Below are positions 40,388 through 53,700 of a stretch of DNA of 64,000 bases, piece by piece; position 1 is the first letter of the stretch; every line of letters starts with the position of its first letter. Location of the stretch: NCBI GenBank assembly GCA_002221725.1, contig NJFT01000127.1, positions 1 through 64,000 of the forward strand, written 5' to 3'. Below the pieces are notes generated by a model. It ran no database searches, was not told the DNA's origin, and saw only the letters and a list, made by a program, of their open reading frames with translations. Source of the stretch: Scedosporium boydii. Its lineage: Eukaryota; Ascomycota; Sordariomycetes; Microascales; Microascaceae. A program made the position numbers and the translations under genes.

Positions 40388-40839
40388 TATTATAAGCTAA
40401 CTTTTATATAAGCTTAGAGTAGTAATAGATAGTAGAATATAGTAAATAGGTATACCTACTAAATAGATATATAACTTATAAGAGTAATTGCTAGGCTACT
40501 TAGTAATTACCTAAGGTAATTATAATAATTATAATAATAAGTATTATAATTAAAGGTAGTAATTATAGCCCTATACTAGCAATTACCTTAGAGAGCTTAG
40601 AAGGCAAATAGCTATATAAACTATAAGTTCTACTATATATCTAGTTTATCTTCTAAGACTCTCTAGTAGTTAATATAAGTATAACTATAACTTATATTTA
40701 TAATTATACTTCTACTATATTATTATAAATACTACTTAATTACCTTATTTACTATTAATAGGCCCCTATAACTTTAATACTTACTATATCTACCTAATAT
40801 CTATTAATTAACTAGTTCCTTAATATTAGGAATATAATA
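40388..40839 (+). repeat. G7 5' LTR
   Basis: 452 bp, TATTATAAGC to AATATAATA. The first ~200 bp differ from the G6 LTR, whereas the part from TATATAAACTATAAG on is shared. The self-primer segment AGTAGTTAATA at 40665-40675 is fully complementary to 40840-40850 (TATTAACTACT) just after the LTR. Confidence 0.9.
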
Positions 40840-40869
40840 TATTAACTACTCCTATTTAGTAAGTAACCC

Positions 40870-43800
40870 TATTAAGTAGTACTAACATTTAGGAATTATA
40901 GTCCTAGCTAAGAAAAAGACTTCTTCTAAGTTAGATAATAAAGTTAAAATAAAGAAGGTAACTAACTATACCTCTTATAGAAGCTAATAAAAAATCTAAT
41001 AATAATAAAGATACTAACTTTATTACAATATTAATAGAAGTAAAGCTAGACTATAATTAAAACCTATAAGCTATAGGCTACTACTAATACTAAGTATAAG
41101 TAAAGTAATAGTAATATTTTATAGGGAACCTATTTAGGGCCTATAGAGCTAGAAGCTAGTAATAAAAGTATTATTCCTAAGGCCTTAAAAGCTAGGATTA
41201 GGAAATACTATAAATATAGGTATATAAGGTACTATACTTAAAAATACTAAATAAAATATAAACTAAAGCTAGGATATAAAAAACCTAATAGAAAGAAATT
41301 AGGCTTTAAACTAGTATCTAAAGGAAAGATTTAGTAACTAGGAGCTAGTCTTATTAACTATAAGACCCTGTCTTAAATAGCGTACTATAATAATAATTAT
41401 AGTACTTACTATAGTAAAAAAAAAGGAGTAGGGTACTACTTTAGAAAGCCCTAAAAGTTTAAAATAATAAAGTAAAAAGAAATTACTAAAATATTAGAAA
41501 TCTAAAAATAAATTAAGGAAACCTAGAAAGAGCTTCTAAAGAAGTTTAATACTTTAATAAATAAGGACCTATTATATAAAAAATACTATAATAAGGCTTA
41601 TAAATAATACTACTAGATACCTAAATTACTATAATAGTTTATATACTAGTAGAAGCTAGAAAAGTAAGACTAAGAATAATAGGTAGCTTAGGTAGCCTAA
41701 AAATAAGAAAAGTAGCTTAGTAACCTCCTAATCAGTTATTATACTACCCTTAAAGAAGATAAAGAAAGATAGATACTTTAAGAACTTATTAAGATATTAG
41801 AAAAAGAGGCCTTATAGTATACTCTAGAAATAATATAAGAAGAGCTAGACTTAAGATAGCTAGAAGAAGAAGCTATCTACTATCTTAAAGACCTATAGAA
41901 CCTAATAAAATAATAGTTATACTATCTAAAGACCTTAGAAAACTATAAAATAAAGGCTAAAGTGCTAACTAAAGACCTAAATACCTATCTTAGTATTTAA
42001 GACCCTAAAGATGAAACCTAGGAATAATAAAAGTAGTCTATAAAAGAGTAATAGACTAATTAAAGAGAAGCTAAAAAGGGATAAGCCCTTTTTACTTAAT
42101 ATAAAGAGACTAGAGGGAGCTAAACCCCTTATAAAAAATTAAACTAGTACTATAATAGGAAGTTAGAAGATATTATAATAAACCTTATTAACCTATAAAG
42201 ATAGGTAGATTAACTATTATATACTTTATACTTAGAAGACTTATAAGTAGAATTCTAATAATAGATTAATAACTTAGAGAAATAGATTAACTTTATAGAA
42301 GATACTAAGCTTAAGAAAAAAGAGAAACTTATAAAGGTTGAGGCTACTACTTAAGGGCTTATAGAGGACCTAAAATAATAAGACTAGCTCTATAAAGCCT
42401 AATAAATATCTAACTAAGACCTCTAGAAGTTATAAGAATAGCTTTAAAAGGAAATAGAAAGATAATAAAAACTATACTAGACCTTACTTAATAACTTATA
42501 AGAAATAATAAAGCTAAATAGCTAATAATAAGTATAATATATAAAAATTAAAAAGCTATAATAATAAGTTACTAGCTTATAATAATTATAGTAATAAATA
42601 ATTATAGAAGAAGTTACTAGAAAAATAAGACTAAGATTATAAGAAATAAATATTATAGAAAGATAGTAGATCTACTATCTAAAAGTACCTATTACTTTAG
42701 GTAGCTAAGTATTTATAGCCCTAGTAGATAGTAGAGTATAAAGAAATTTTATCTTACCTATAATTATTAATAAATTAGAACTACTATAAGTAAAAAAATA
42801 CTAGCTATATACTTTAAATATATATAATAGAATACTAGTTAACTATAAAGGTAGAGTAGTTAATATAGAGACTATATACCTTTATATTATTATTACTAAA
42901 TAAATTAATTATATCTCCTTTAATATTACTAAGATTACTAGATACCCTATTATATTAAAAACTCTATAATTATAAATAAGAAATCTATAGATTAATTAAG
43001 TAACTAATTAGCTTACTTAGAATAAGACTAAGCAAGGCCTAGAAAACAACTTAGCTAATAAGTAGTATTAACTAGGAAAGTTACCTTCAAGTAAGCTAAA
43101 AGCCTTTAAAATAATAATCTACTTTAAAATACTTACTATAAAAGATTTAAATTACCTACTAAAAGGAAGAAAGTATAAGTAAATATATATAATAAGAGCT
43201 ATAATAGCCTTTAAAACCTTACTATTAGTAGAAGAGATATTATAGCTTATACCTAAGAAATACTAGAGATATAGTAAAGTATTTACTAAAGAATTAGAAA
43301 CTAGACTACTAAAATACAGCTAGTAGGATTATAAGATACTCTTAAAAGAAAGTATATAACCTAGGTTTATACTTATTTATAACCTTAATAAAGTATAACT
43401 CTAAGTACTTAGGGAATATATAAAAGAAATATTAAAAAAAAGATATATTTAATTATTAATATTACTAGCTAGATATTCTATTCTTTTTATATTAAAAAAG
43501 AATAGAAGATTATAAATATATATAGACTATTAGTAACTTAATAATATTATAATAAAGAACTAATATCTACTACCTCTAATCTCTAAGTTATAAGATAGGC
43601 TCTAAGGAGCTTAATAGTTTATAATATTAGACTTAAAGAGAATATATAACCTAATCTATATTAAGGAAAGTAATAAGTAGAAGATAGCCTTTTAAACTTA
43701 TTATAGCTACTTTAAGTACTTAGTTATACCTTTTAGATTAACTAATACTTTAGTAAGTTTCTAGATAATAATTAACTATATACTATATAAATATCTAAAC

Positions 43801-46115
43801 TAGTTTATTATTATATACCTTAATAATATCCTCATTTACTTAAAAATATTAGAGGAATATAAAGAATATATATATAAAGTCCTCTAGAAGTTAAAAGAAG
43901 CTAACTTACTAGTTAAAGTTACTAAGTGTAAATTCTATAAGTAAAAAGTAGATTTCCTTAGCTATACTATTTAATTAAGTAAAATCTAGATATAGGAATT
44001 AAAGGTTTAGGCTATCTTAGACTAGCTAATACTAACTAATATTATAAAAGTTAGAGGATTTCTTAGATTCCTTAACTTCTACTATAGATTCTTTAGGAAC
44101 TATAGTAAAAGGGTTAAAGCTCTTACTAACTTAATAAAAAAGGATACTTCTTTTAAATAAAGACCTAAGAAATAAGAAGTATTCTAGAAAGCTAAGTAAG
44201 TAGTAAGTAAATAACTAGTATTTATTAAAGCTAACTCTATAAAGCTATTTAAAGTTAAAATAGATACCTTAGACTATAGTATTAGAGCCTAGCTTAAGTA
44301 ATAAGATAAAAATAATAAAGTCTAACTAATAGCTTTTATATCTAAGAAGCTTAGTAGTCTAGTACTATAATATACTATACCTAATAAAGAACTTATAGCT
44401 ATTATTAAAGTATTTAAGGAGTAGAGATACTACCTAGTTAATATTAAATATCTTATTATAGTCTACTTAGATTATAAGAACCTTATAGGATTTATAATAA
44501 CTAAAGACCTAAACTAATAATAAGTCTAATAAGTAAAAGAACTATTAGAGTATAATTTCTAAATTATATATATTAAAAGAAAGGAAAATAAAAGGGTAGA
44601 TACCCTTAGCTAATACTTTAACTATTTCTAGAAGATATCTAAAGAAATATAAACTATATTATACTAAGATAATAAAAGTAACCTATAATAAGTAGTAGTA
44701 AGCTACTAAGTTAAGTAAAATTAGGAACTACTTAAAGAAATAAGAAAATAATAGAGAAACTATAAGATTTTACACTATAAAGACTTATTAAACTACTTAG
44801 ATATAAGAAAACAAAATAGCTTATAGTATTAAAATAGAAGACTAATAATTACTAGTAACTTTACTAGTTATATTTTTTAAGAAATATATAAGTTATTTCT
44901 ATATAACTACCTAAGCTTTAGAAGAATACTTAAGATCTTTAAAAGAGACTATTAGATAGACTATAGCTTTAAAAACCTTAAATATCTAATTAAAATATAT
45001 AAATACTATATATAGAATAAGATATTATAATATAAACTATATAGAAAACTATAACTTATACTAGTATTAGAAGTATTATAGTAGAAGATTACTATTAATT
45101 TTATTATTAAGCTACCTAAGTCTAAGGACTTAGTTACTAGAATAAGATATAATAATATTATAGTAGTAGTTAATAGATTAATAAAATATACTTATTTTAT
45201 ACTCTATAATAAAATAATAAAAGTACTCTAATTTACTAAACTATTCTTATAAATAATAGTAGCTAACTATAACTTACTAGAAAAGATTAACTTAGATAGA
45301 AGTAAAATATTTATCTTATACTTCTAGTAAAGCCTATTAGATAGAATAAGAATTAACTATAAGCTCTCTACTACTTACTATCTAGAAATATAAGAGCAGA
45401 TTAAGTAGACAAACTAAGTATTTAAGGTATACCTATAGTACTATATTAACTAGGAATAGGATAATTAGATATCCTTACTATCTCTAGTATAAAGAGCTTA
45501 TAATACTAATATATTAGAAAGTATAAAGCTATTACTATTTTATATAAACTATAATATTAAACCTAAAGCTAGATTTAAACTAGTAAGAATAAAAATATAA
45601 GTAGAATAAGTAATTATTACTACTAATAAAATAAAGAAGCTATATAGATAACTTATAGAAGAACTCTAATTTATATAATAATAAATAAAATACTATATAA
45701 ATTAAAAATAGATTAAAGAACTAATCTTTAAAAGAGGGCGTAAGGTCTAACTACTCTAAAAGAAGCTAGAAATAAGAGATTCCTAGATTAAAATAATATA
45801 ACTAAATAATAAACTTAATTATTAAAAACTAGGACCTTTTCTAGTTAAATACAAGGTCTTAGAAGTTAATTATAAACTTAAGCTACTAGAAGGTATAGAT
45901 AACTACCTAGTGTTCTATATAACCCTACTTAAGCTAGTATATAAAAATATACTACTTAGAAAATCAATATAGATCAAAGCCTAGGAAGAAGAAATCTTTA
46001 AAGTAGAGAAGATTCTCAACTCCTAATACTATAAAGGAATCGTAAAATACTTAATTAAGTAGAAAAACTATAATAAAAGCGAAAACACCTAGGAGCCTAT
46101 TAAATATTTAATAGG
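40870..46115 (+). pseudogene. G7 gag-pol polyprotein relic (capsid region deleted)
   Basis: After the gag N-terminus (LAKKKTSSKLDNKVKIKKV) the frame jumps at about 41030 to the region just before the zinc knuckle (41206-41247). Protease motif V-D-S-R at 42724-42735 (D-S-G with Gly changed to Arg by a G-to-A step), RT with YLNN at 43816-43827, RNase H at about 44250-44650, integrase core at about 45090-45420 with the LDRS block near 45293, chromodomain at about 46030-46110 with the Trp of W-E-P now TAG at 46090. Loss of capsid would have made G7 dependent on other elements if the deletion predates insertion. Confidence 0.82.
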
Positions 46116-46124
46116 GAGCCAGCA

Positions 46125-46837
46125 GCTTCTTACTACATTCTACTAGAGGAACCTAACAAAGCCCTAAGATCTATTAATTATAGATCTAGAGATAACTTAA
46201 TCGAATTCTAATTAATTATATCTATAGTACTAGAAGACTATATAGTTATAGTAGTCTTAGACTCCTAATATTTTACTTTTTCTAATTTATCTAATAACTT
46301 AATACTCTAATAAACTATCTCTAATCTCTTTTTTAAAAGTATCTATTTTTGCTTTTAGATATAGGATAGATAAGCTAGCTTTTTAAAAAGTACTTTTTAT
46401 AATTAGTAGAGAGACTCTTTAGTTTCTTTCTTTTCTTTATTAAGGTAGTATTATTCCATATTAATTTAGGATACTAGAGTATATAAATTAGTAGGTAAGG
46501 GACTAGAAGAAATAAAACTAATATACTAAATAAAACTATTACCTTAAAAGTATTATAAAAATACTACTAATAAGTATACTCTCTATAATAAGATATCTCC
46601 TTAACTATTTTATAGGCTAGCTCCTTCTTCTTATAAAAAGAATATAGTATAACTTTAAAACCCTCTTATTTAATTACTTTAATATAGTAAAGAGTATAGA
46701 GGTAAGGAGTAGATAAAATTCTATTACTATTTAATATAATTAGCTATAATTAAATAAAGAAGAAAGGAAGGGATAAGGAAAAGGATATAACTTACAGGTA
46801 GGTAGTCTATTTATAGGCCTTTAAAGATAAAAACTAA
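46125..46837 (-). pseudogene. Antisense ORF relic in the 3' region of G7
   Basis: Minus strand, from LVFIFKGL at 46837. It stays open except for RIP-type TAA/TAG across much of its length. In the second half it has a Lys/Glu block (YLNKEKKETKESLYQL), VLFKKLAYLSYI, RLEIVYQSIKLLDKLEKVKY and the end LIDLRALLGSSS. This is the same order as in G9 (coiled coil, RALEIVRLGIEW, LLIDLSLL, ALLGSSSS), while the nucleotide sequence is quite different. Such agreement at the protein level is the reason to think the frame was once under selection. Confidence 0.5.
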
Positions 46838-46853
46838 AGGAGGGGAGGTATTA

Positions 46854-47305
46854 TATTATAAGCTAACCTTTATATAGGCCTAGAGTAGTAATAGATAGTA
46901 GAATATAGTAGATAAGTATACCTACTAGATAGATATATAACTTATAAGAGCAATCGCCAGGCTACCTAGCAATCGCCTAAGGTAATTATAATAATTGTAA
47001 TAACAAGTATTACGATCGAAGGTAGTAATTGTAGCCCTATACTAGTGATCACCTTAGAGAGCTTAGAAGAGAAATAGCTATATAAACTATAGGTTCTATT
47101 ATATATTTAGTTTATCTTCTAAGACTCTCTAGTAGTTAATATAAGTATAACTATAACTTATACTTATATATATACTTCTACTATATTATTATAAATATTA
47201 CTTGATTATCTTATTTACTACTAATAGGCTCCTACGACCTTAATACTTACTATACTTACCTAGTATCTATTAATTAACTAGTTTCTTAGTATTAAGAATA
47301 TAATA
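46854..47305 (+). repeat. G7 3' LTR
   Basis: 452 bp matching 40388-40839. It retains GCAATCGCCAGGC and ATTACGATCGAAGG, which are T/A-altered in the 5' LTR. It is followed by CTTAT and then the 28-bp G4 sliver. Confidence 0.9.
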
Positions 47306-47338
47306 CTTATATCTTAACTTTATTATTTAACTTAGAAG
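47306..47338 (-). pseudogene. G4 gag sliver between G7 and G8
   Basis: 33 bp, including the target duplications CTTAT (G7) and AGAAG (47334-47338, G8). The remaining bases (ATCTTAACTTTATTATTTAA) match the uninterrupted gag at 17774 onward in G3, proving that G7 and G8 hit the same gag segment. Confidence 0.85.
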
Positions 47339-47776
47339 TGTCATGAGCTGGCCACGGCCACATCACGTGAGCCGGGCGGTGAGCTAGGACGGCAGAATTA
47401 AAACAGCTTAGTCATAGAATCGGGCGGCATGACGTCCGACAAGTCAGTCGGACGACTATCCAACCGACCGGCCAGTCAAACCAAGGATCGACTGGGCGAT
47501 CGAGTAAGGACTCGATTGACTACGATAAGGAACTGAAGACAGATGGAAGAAGTGTCTATATAAAGCTACGATGTCTCCCACTAGTCTAGTTATCTTCTAG
47601 ACTCTTTAGTAGTTAATATAAGTAACATCTACACCCTATACTTATATATGTACTCTTAGTACTTATTATTGTAAATACTACTTAATTACCTTACTTATCT
47701 CTAAATAGGCCCCTGCTATCCTAGCACCTTCCTATCCTATTGATTAGCTAAAACCTGTAGTGTTAGGATTGTAATA
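47339..47776 (+). repeat. G8 5' LTR, least RIP-altered LTR of this subfamily
   Basis: 438 bp, TGTCATGAGCTGG to ATTGTAATA. It keeps GGCCACGGCCACATCACGTG, CGGGCGGTGAG and GACCGGCCAGTC, so it can serve as a reference sequence. TATATAAAG at 47557-47565 is a TATA box. The self-primer segment AGTAGTTAATA at 47608-47618 starts about 50 bp further on and is the expected transcription start (U3/R border) if priming is as in Tf1. Confidence 0.92.
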
Positions 47777-47787
47777 TATTAACTACT
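47608..47787 (+). promoter_or_regulatory. Self-primer pair of G8 (47608-47618 and 47777-47787)
   Basis: The 11 nt directly after the LTR, TATTAACTACT, are the exact reverse complement of AGTAGTTAATA inside the LTR. The same arrangement recurs in G2, G4, G5, G6, G7 and G9. In Tf1 and related elements the 5' end of the element's own RNA folds onto the primer-binding site and primes reverse transcription instead of a tRNA. No match to a tRNA 3' end (TGG...) is seen at this position. Confidence 0.75.
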
Positions 47788-47823
47788 CCTGTTTAGTAAG
47801 TAACCCTATCTAGTAGTATACTA

Positions 47824-50800
47824 ATAGATAATATGTTGACTGCTAAAGGAAGTACTACTTTTATAGAAGATATAAAGAAGGCCTATATAGCCTTTATTAA
47901 GGAAAAGGAATAGCTTGAGGCTAAGAAGTAGCAACTTGAGGATAAGTTGTCTGCTAGCAATGACTATATCAAGTAGCTAGAGGATCAGGTTACTTATCTC
48001 TGATATAAGATCCTGGCCCCTGAGCCCTATAATGGAAAGAAGGGGACACTCTAAGGGTTCTTAATGTAGGCCTGAGCCTATCTCCTATATTACTACCTTG
48101 ACTTTAATAGAGAGGAAGACTAGGTGCTTGCTATTACTGTATTCTTTACTGGGGATGCTCTGGCCTAGTTTGAGCCTTAAATGAGAGACTACTTGGAAAA
48201 CCCCTTAAGTAGGAATTAGGATAAAGAGACCTAGAAACTCTTTAGAAAATATAAGGACTTTGAGTAAGCTTTAAAGGGCGCCTTTAGTAACCTAGATGAA
48301 GAATGAGCTAATAAATAATAACTTGAGAACCTATACTAGAAAGGAGCTACTTCTTAGTATACTGCTAAATTTTAATAGGTAGTATCTTATCTTAACTAGG
48401 ATAATAAGCCCCTGATAGCCTAATTCTATACTAGACTTAAAGATGAAGTTAAGGATAAGCTATATAAGATAGATTAACTAGTAGACTTGTCTAAGTATAT
48501 TGCTATAGTAGTATATATTAATAACTGATAATATAAGTAATATATAGAAAAACGAGGATAAGGGCGATCTTATATTAAAAAGAAGACTACTTATAAGACT
48601 ACTATATAGGGAACCTACGTAGGACCTATAGAACTTAGTATTAGTACTATAAAGTAAGCCCCCCTTAAGAGACTAGAAGAGAAGGTAGGGAAATACTATA
48701 AATGTAGATGTTATAGCTACTATGTAAGGGAATGCTAAATGAGGCACAAGCCCAAGCTGGGATATAAATAACTAGATAAGAAGAAATCTAGGTTTAAGCC
48801 TGTACTAGAGGGAAAAACTTGATAGCTAGGAGCTAGCACTATTAACTATAAATCCTTATTGTAGACTACATACTATAATGACAACTATACTACCTACTAA
48901 AGCGATAAGGATAGGGCTAGTTACTACCTAAAGAAGCTATAAATATTTAAAATAATAAAGTAAGAAGAAGTAGTTAAGATTTTAGGAATTATAAAATAGA
49001 TCTAGGAGACTAAGGAAGAACTCCTAAAGAAGTTTAATATCCTTACTAGTAAGGACCTATCTTATAAAGAATACTACGATGAGGCCTATAAACAATACTA
49101 CTAGATGCTCAGATTACTATAGTAGTTTATATACTAATAGAACCTAGAAAAATAGGACTAAAAATAATAAATAGCCTAAACTACCTAGAAATAAGAAGAA
49201 TAGTTTAAGAACCTCCTAATTAGCTACTACACTATACTTAAAGAAGAAGAAGAAAGATAAGTACTTAGAGAGATCATTGAAAACCTAGAGAAGGAAGTAA
49301 TCTAGCAGATCCCTAAGATCACTAAGGAAGACCTCGACTGTAAATAACTAGAGTATAAGGTAGCTTAGTACCTTGAGGATCTATAGAGCTTAACTAAATA
49401 ATAGGAATACTATATAGAAGCCTTAAGATAGAAAAACTATCTATATCTATTAAATAAAGAAGAATAAAAGGATTAGGGAATATATAAAGTATAAAGGAAG
49501 ACTAAGAAAACCGACGCAAGAATGGAAGTAGCAACCAAGGACCTAGACACCTACTTTAGTATATAGGACCTAGATAATAAAATATAGGAGTAGTAGAAAT
49601 AATCTATAAGAGAATAATAAATAAACTAAAGGGAAGCAGCCAAGGGGGAAGCCCCCTTTACCTAGCATAGAGGTACTAGCAGAAGCTAAATACCCTATAA
49701 GAGACTTAACTAATATTATAATAGGAAGCTAGATAATATTACATTAGATCTTATTAACCTTTAAAAACAAATTGATAACCTTTACTATACTATCTTTAAT
49801 AAAGCTGACCTTAATACTAGGATTAATAATATAGAAGAAAAAGGCCTCTAAAATGATAAGAAATGACAAAAGGAAATCTAAAAACTCTAGTAATAAGTCT
49901 AGGAACTAGAAGAAGAAAAAGAGCTAAGGGAAAAGTTCTTAAAAGAACTAGAAAAGTAAGTATACCTCCTTAAAGGCTAAATAGACCCTGTAGGACTAGA
50001 GAACCTCTATAAAGAACTCTAGGAAGAAATAAATAAGTAACTTAAACTTACCTAGAACCTAGTCAATTACTTACAAGAAATACTAGAATTAAATAGATAG
50101 TAATAAAAATAGCAATAAGAAATTAAGAGGCTCTAATAACAGATAGCTAGCTTGTAAAGACTATAATATAGGAGTTTAATATTAGTCGTAGAAGAAGTTA
50201 TAAGAATAATAGAACCTGGACCCAGTTAAGAAATAAGAGAAATAAACATTATAGAAGGATGGCAGATCTGCTACCTGAAGGTACCTATTACCCTAGCTAG
50301 ATAAGAGTTCTAGGCTTTAGTAGATAGTAGGGTATAAGGGAACTTTATTTCCCTAACTATTATTAACTAGTTAGAACTACTATAAGTAGAAAAGTACTAG
50401 CTATATACCCTAAATATATATAATAGAATACTAGTAGACTATAAAGGTAGAGTAGTTAGTACGAAGACTATACACCTCTATATCTATATTATAGGAAGAG
50501 TTAACTATATTTTTTTTAATATTACTAGAACTACTAAATACCCTATTATACTAGGGATCCTATAGCTACAAACAAGGAACCTATAGATTAATTAAGTAAC
50601 TAATTAGCTTACTTAGAATAAGACTAAGTAAGGCCTAGAAAACAACTTAGCTACTAAGTAGTATTAACTAAAAGAGTTACCCTCAAGTAAGCTAAGAGCC
50701 TTTAGAATAATAATTTACTTTAAAGTACTTACTATAAAAGATTCGAATTACTTACTAAAAGGAAGGAAGTATAGGCAAGTATATATAATAAAAGCTATAA

Positions 50801-53700
50801 TAATTTTTAAAGCTATACTACTAGTAGAAGAAACATTATAGTATATACCTAAGGAATACTAGAAGTATAATAAAGTATTTACTAAAGAACTAGATACTAA
50901 ACTACTAGAATATAGCTAGTAGGACTATAAGATACTATTAAAAGAAGGTACCTAACTAAAGTTTATACTTATCTATAATCTTAATAAAATATAGTAACAA
51001 GTATTAAGAGACTATATAGTAAAAATACTAAAGAAGGGATATATTAGGCCCTTAATATTACTAGTAGGATACCTAATCCTCTAAGTACTTAAGAAGAACA
51101 GCAAACTACAAATATATATAGACTATTAGCAATTTAACAAGATCACTATTAAAAACTAATACCCATTATTACTTATTTTAGAACTATAGGATACACTCTA
51201 AGAAGTATAGTAGTTTATAACTCTAGACTTAAGAGAAATATATAACTTAATCTATATTAAAGAAGGTAATAAGTAGAAGACTACCTTCAGGACACACCTT
51301 GGGCACTTCGAGTACTTAGTTATACCTTTTAAATTAACAAATGCCCCTATAAGTTTCTAGATAATAATCAACTACATCCTACGAGAATACTTAGACAACT
51401 TTGTAGTAGTATACCTTGATAATATCCTTATCTTCTCAAAAATACTAGAAGAGTACAAGGAACATATATACAAAGTCCTTTAGAAGCTATAAGACATAAA
51501 ACTATTAGTAGAACTAGCTAAGTGTAAATTTTACAAGTAGCAAGTAGACTTCCTCAGATATACAATCCAGCCTAGAAAGATCTAAATATAAAAATCAAAG
51601 GTTAAAGCTATTTTAAAATGGCCGGTACTAACTAATATTATAGAAGTAAGAGGATTCCTTAAATTCCTCAACTTCTATAGAAAGTTCTTAGGAGGCTATA
51701 GTACTTATATATAGGCCCTTATAGAACTAACTAAGAAGGATAAACTATTTCAATAGGGACTAGAAAAATAAAAAGCATTTTAAGAAGCTAAGTAATTAGT
51801 ATATAAATGACTAGTACTCTATTAAGTAGATCCTTCAAAACCCTTTAAACTAGAGATAGACGTATTAGACTACAGTCTAGGTGCGCAATTAGGACAACAA
51901 GACGAGAATAGTAAGCTTTACCTAGTAATATATATATTAAAGAAACTTAATAGACCTAAACTACACTATACTATCTCTAATAAAGAACTAATAGTAATTA
52001 TTAAAGTATTTAAAGAATAGAGACACTACCTTGCTGGAGCTAAGCATCTAATTATAGTATACTCTAATTATAAAAACCTTATAGGGTTTACTATAATAAA
52101 AGAACTTAATTGACGACAAACATAATAGGTAGAAGAACTGTCCAAGTATAACTTTAGGATCATATATGTTAAAGGAAAGGAAAATGGAAGAGCTGACGCC
52201 CTTAGCTAGAGACTGGACTACTTTTAGAAAGTACTTAAAGAGATAGGTACTCTCCTTTACTATAATAAAGAAGGAAACCTATAATAGTTAGCTATAGGGT
52301 ATTAGATATAATAGGTTAACCTAATTATAAAGGAAATTAAAAACTACTATATAGACTTTAGACTATAAGACTAAATGTAGACCTAAGAGTAAATGTAGAT
52401 AATAGTGCCCCTAAACCTAGTAGAAAGATTTATCTAAGCAATCTATAAAGTACTATATAATAGGCACCTAGGAATTACAAAAACTATAGAAAAGGTATTA
52501 AAGGAATACTTTATTCTATACTTTAAGAAGGTAACTACTAAGGTTATAGCTAAATACCCTTAGTATAGAAAAAATAAGAATTAGCTATATAAGCTGTATG
52601 GACAACTGCAACCTATGCTAGTACTAGAGGTACTATGGTAGAAAATCGTTATCGACTTTATTATTAAACTGCTAAAGTCGAAGGACCTAGCTACAGGGGT
52701 TAGATATAATAGTATTATAGTAGTAATTGATAGGCTAATAAAGTATACTTACTTTATACCCTATAATAAATCTATGAAAGTATTACAATTTGTGGAACTA
52801 TTTCTATAAACTATAGTAGTAAACTACAATCTACTAGAAGAAATTAACTTAGATAGAGGTAGAGTATTTATCTTCTACTTCTAGTAAAGCCTATTAGATA
52901 GAATAGGAATTAACTATAAGCTATCTACTACCTATTATTTAGAAATATAAGAGTAAGTAGAATAGATAAACTAAATACTTAAGATATACTTATAGTATTA
53001 TATTAACTAGGAATAAGACAACTAGGTATTACTACTACCCCTAGCCTAGAAGGCCTATAATACTAATATATTAGAAAGTTTTAAAATATTTCTATTCTAT
53101 ATAAACTATAATATCGAACTTAGAATAGGATTTAAGCTAATAGGTATAAAGATATAAGTAGAATAAGCAATCCTTATAGTAGATAAAATAAAGGAATTAT
53201 ATAAATAGTTAAAAGAAGAACTATAGTTTATCTAATAAAGGATAAAGTACTATACTAATAGTAAGTAGCTTGAGGGACTAACCCTTGAGAGGGGAAGTAA
53301 GGTCTAGTTACTATAAAAGAAACTAGGAACTAAAGACCCCTAAATTAAAATAATAAAACTAAGTAATAAACTTAATTACTAAAAACTAGGACCCTTCCTA
53401 ATTAAGAGGAAAGTTTTAGAAGTTAACTATAAGTTGGAACTACTAGAAGGTATAGACAACTACTTAGTATTCTATATAGTACTACTAGAACCAGCCTATA
53501 AAAGTATATTATTAGGAAAGCTAGTCTAGCTTAAAGCTAAAGAATAAGAAATCTTTAAAATAGAAAAAATTACTAACTTATAAAATAATAAAGAAACTAT
53601 TAAGTATTTAATTAAATAGAAAAACTATAAAGAAAGCAATAATACCTAGGAACCTATTAAATATTTAATAGGGAGCCTATAACTCCTTACAGACTACTAC
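47824..53700 (+). pseudogene. G8 gag-pol polyprotein relic, single frame
   Basis: Codon 1 (47824-47826) is ATA for ATG, by comparison with G9; the next Met is at 47833. Every landmark lies at the same codon as in G9: RT catalytic Y-L-D-N at 51412-51423 (one Asp still intact), first integrase Asp at 52654, chromodomain Trp (now TAG) at 53647. Gag zinc knuckle at about 48694-48735 (K-C-R-C-Y-type). It is a Gag-protease-RT-RNase H-integrase-chromodomain polyprotein made without frameshifting, which in this lineage would need proteolysis and a way to regulate Gag excess. Dozens of TAA/TAG/TGA at Gln, Trp and Arg positions make it dead. Confidence 0.88.

Larger units (their letters stand above)
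40388..47305 (+). mobile_element. G7: chromovirus in G4 gag, with an internal gag deletion
   Basis: 6,918 bp with two 452-bp LTRs. Flanking 5-mers are TTCAT (40383-40387) and CTTAT (47306-47310). They differ at two C/T positions, and both could derive from CTCAT by one transition each. It is about 0.7 kb shorter than G6 because some 790 bp of gag (equivalent to about 29226-30012 of G6) are missing at about 41025-41035. The polypurine tract AAAGGAGGGGAGG is at 46836-46848. Confidence 0.88.
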
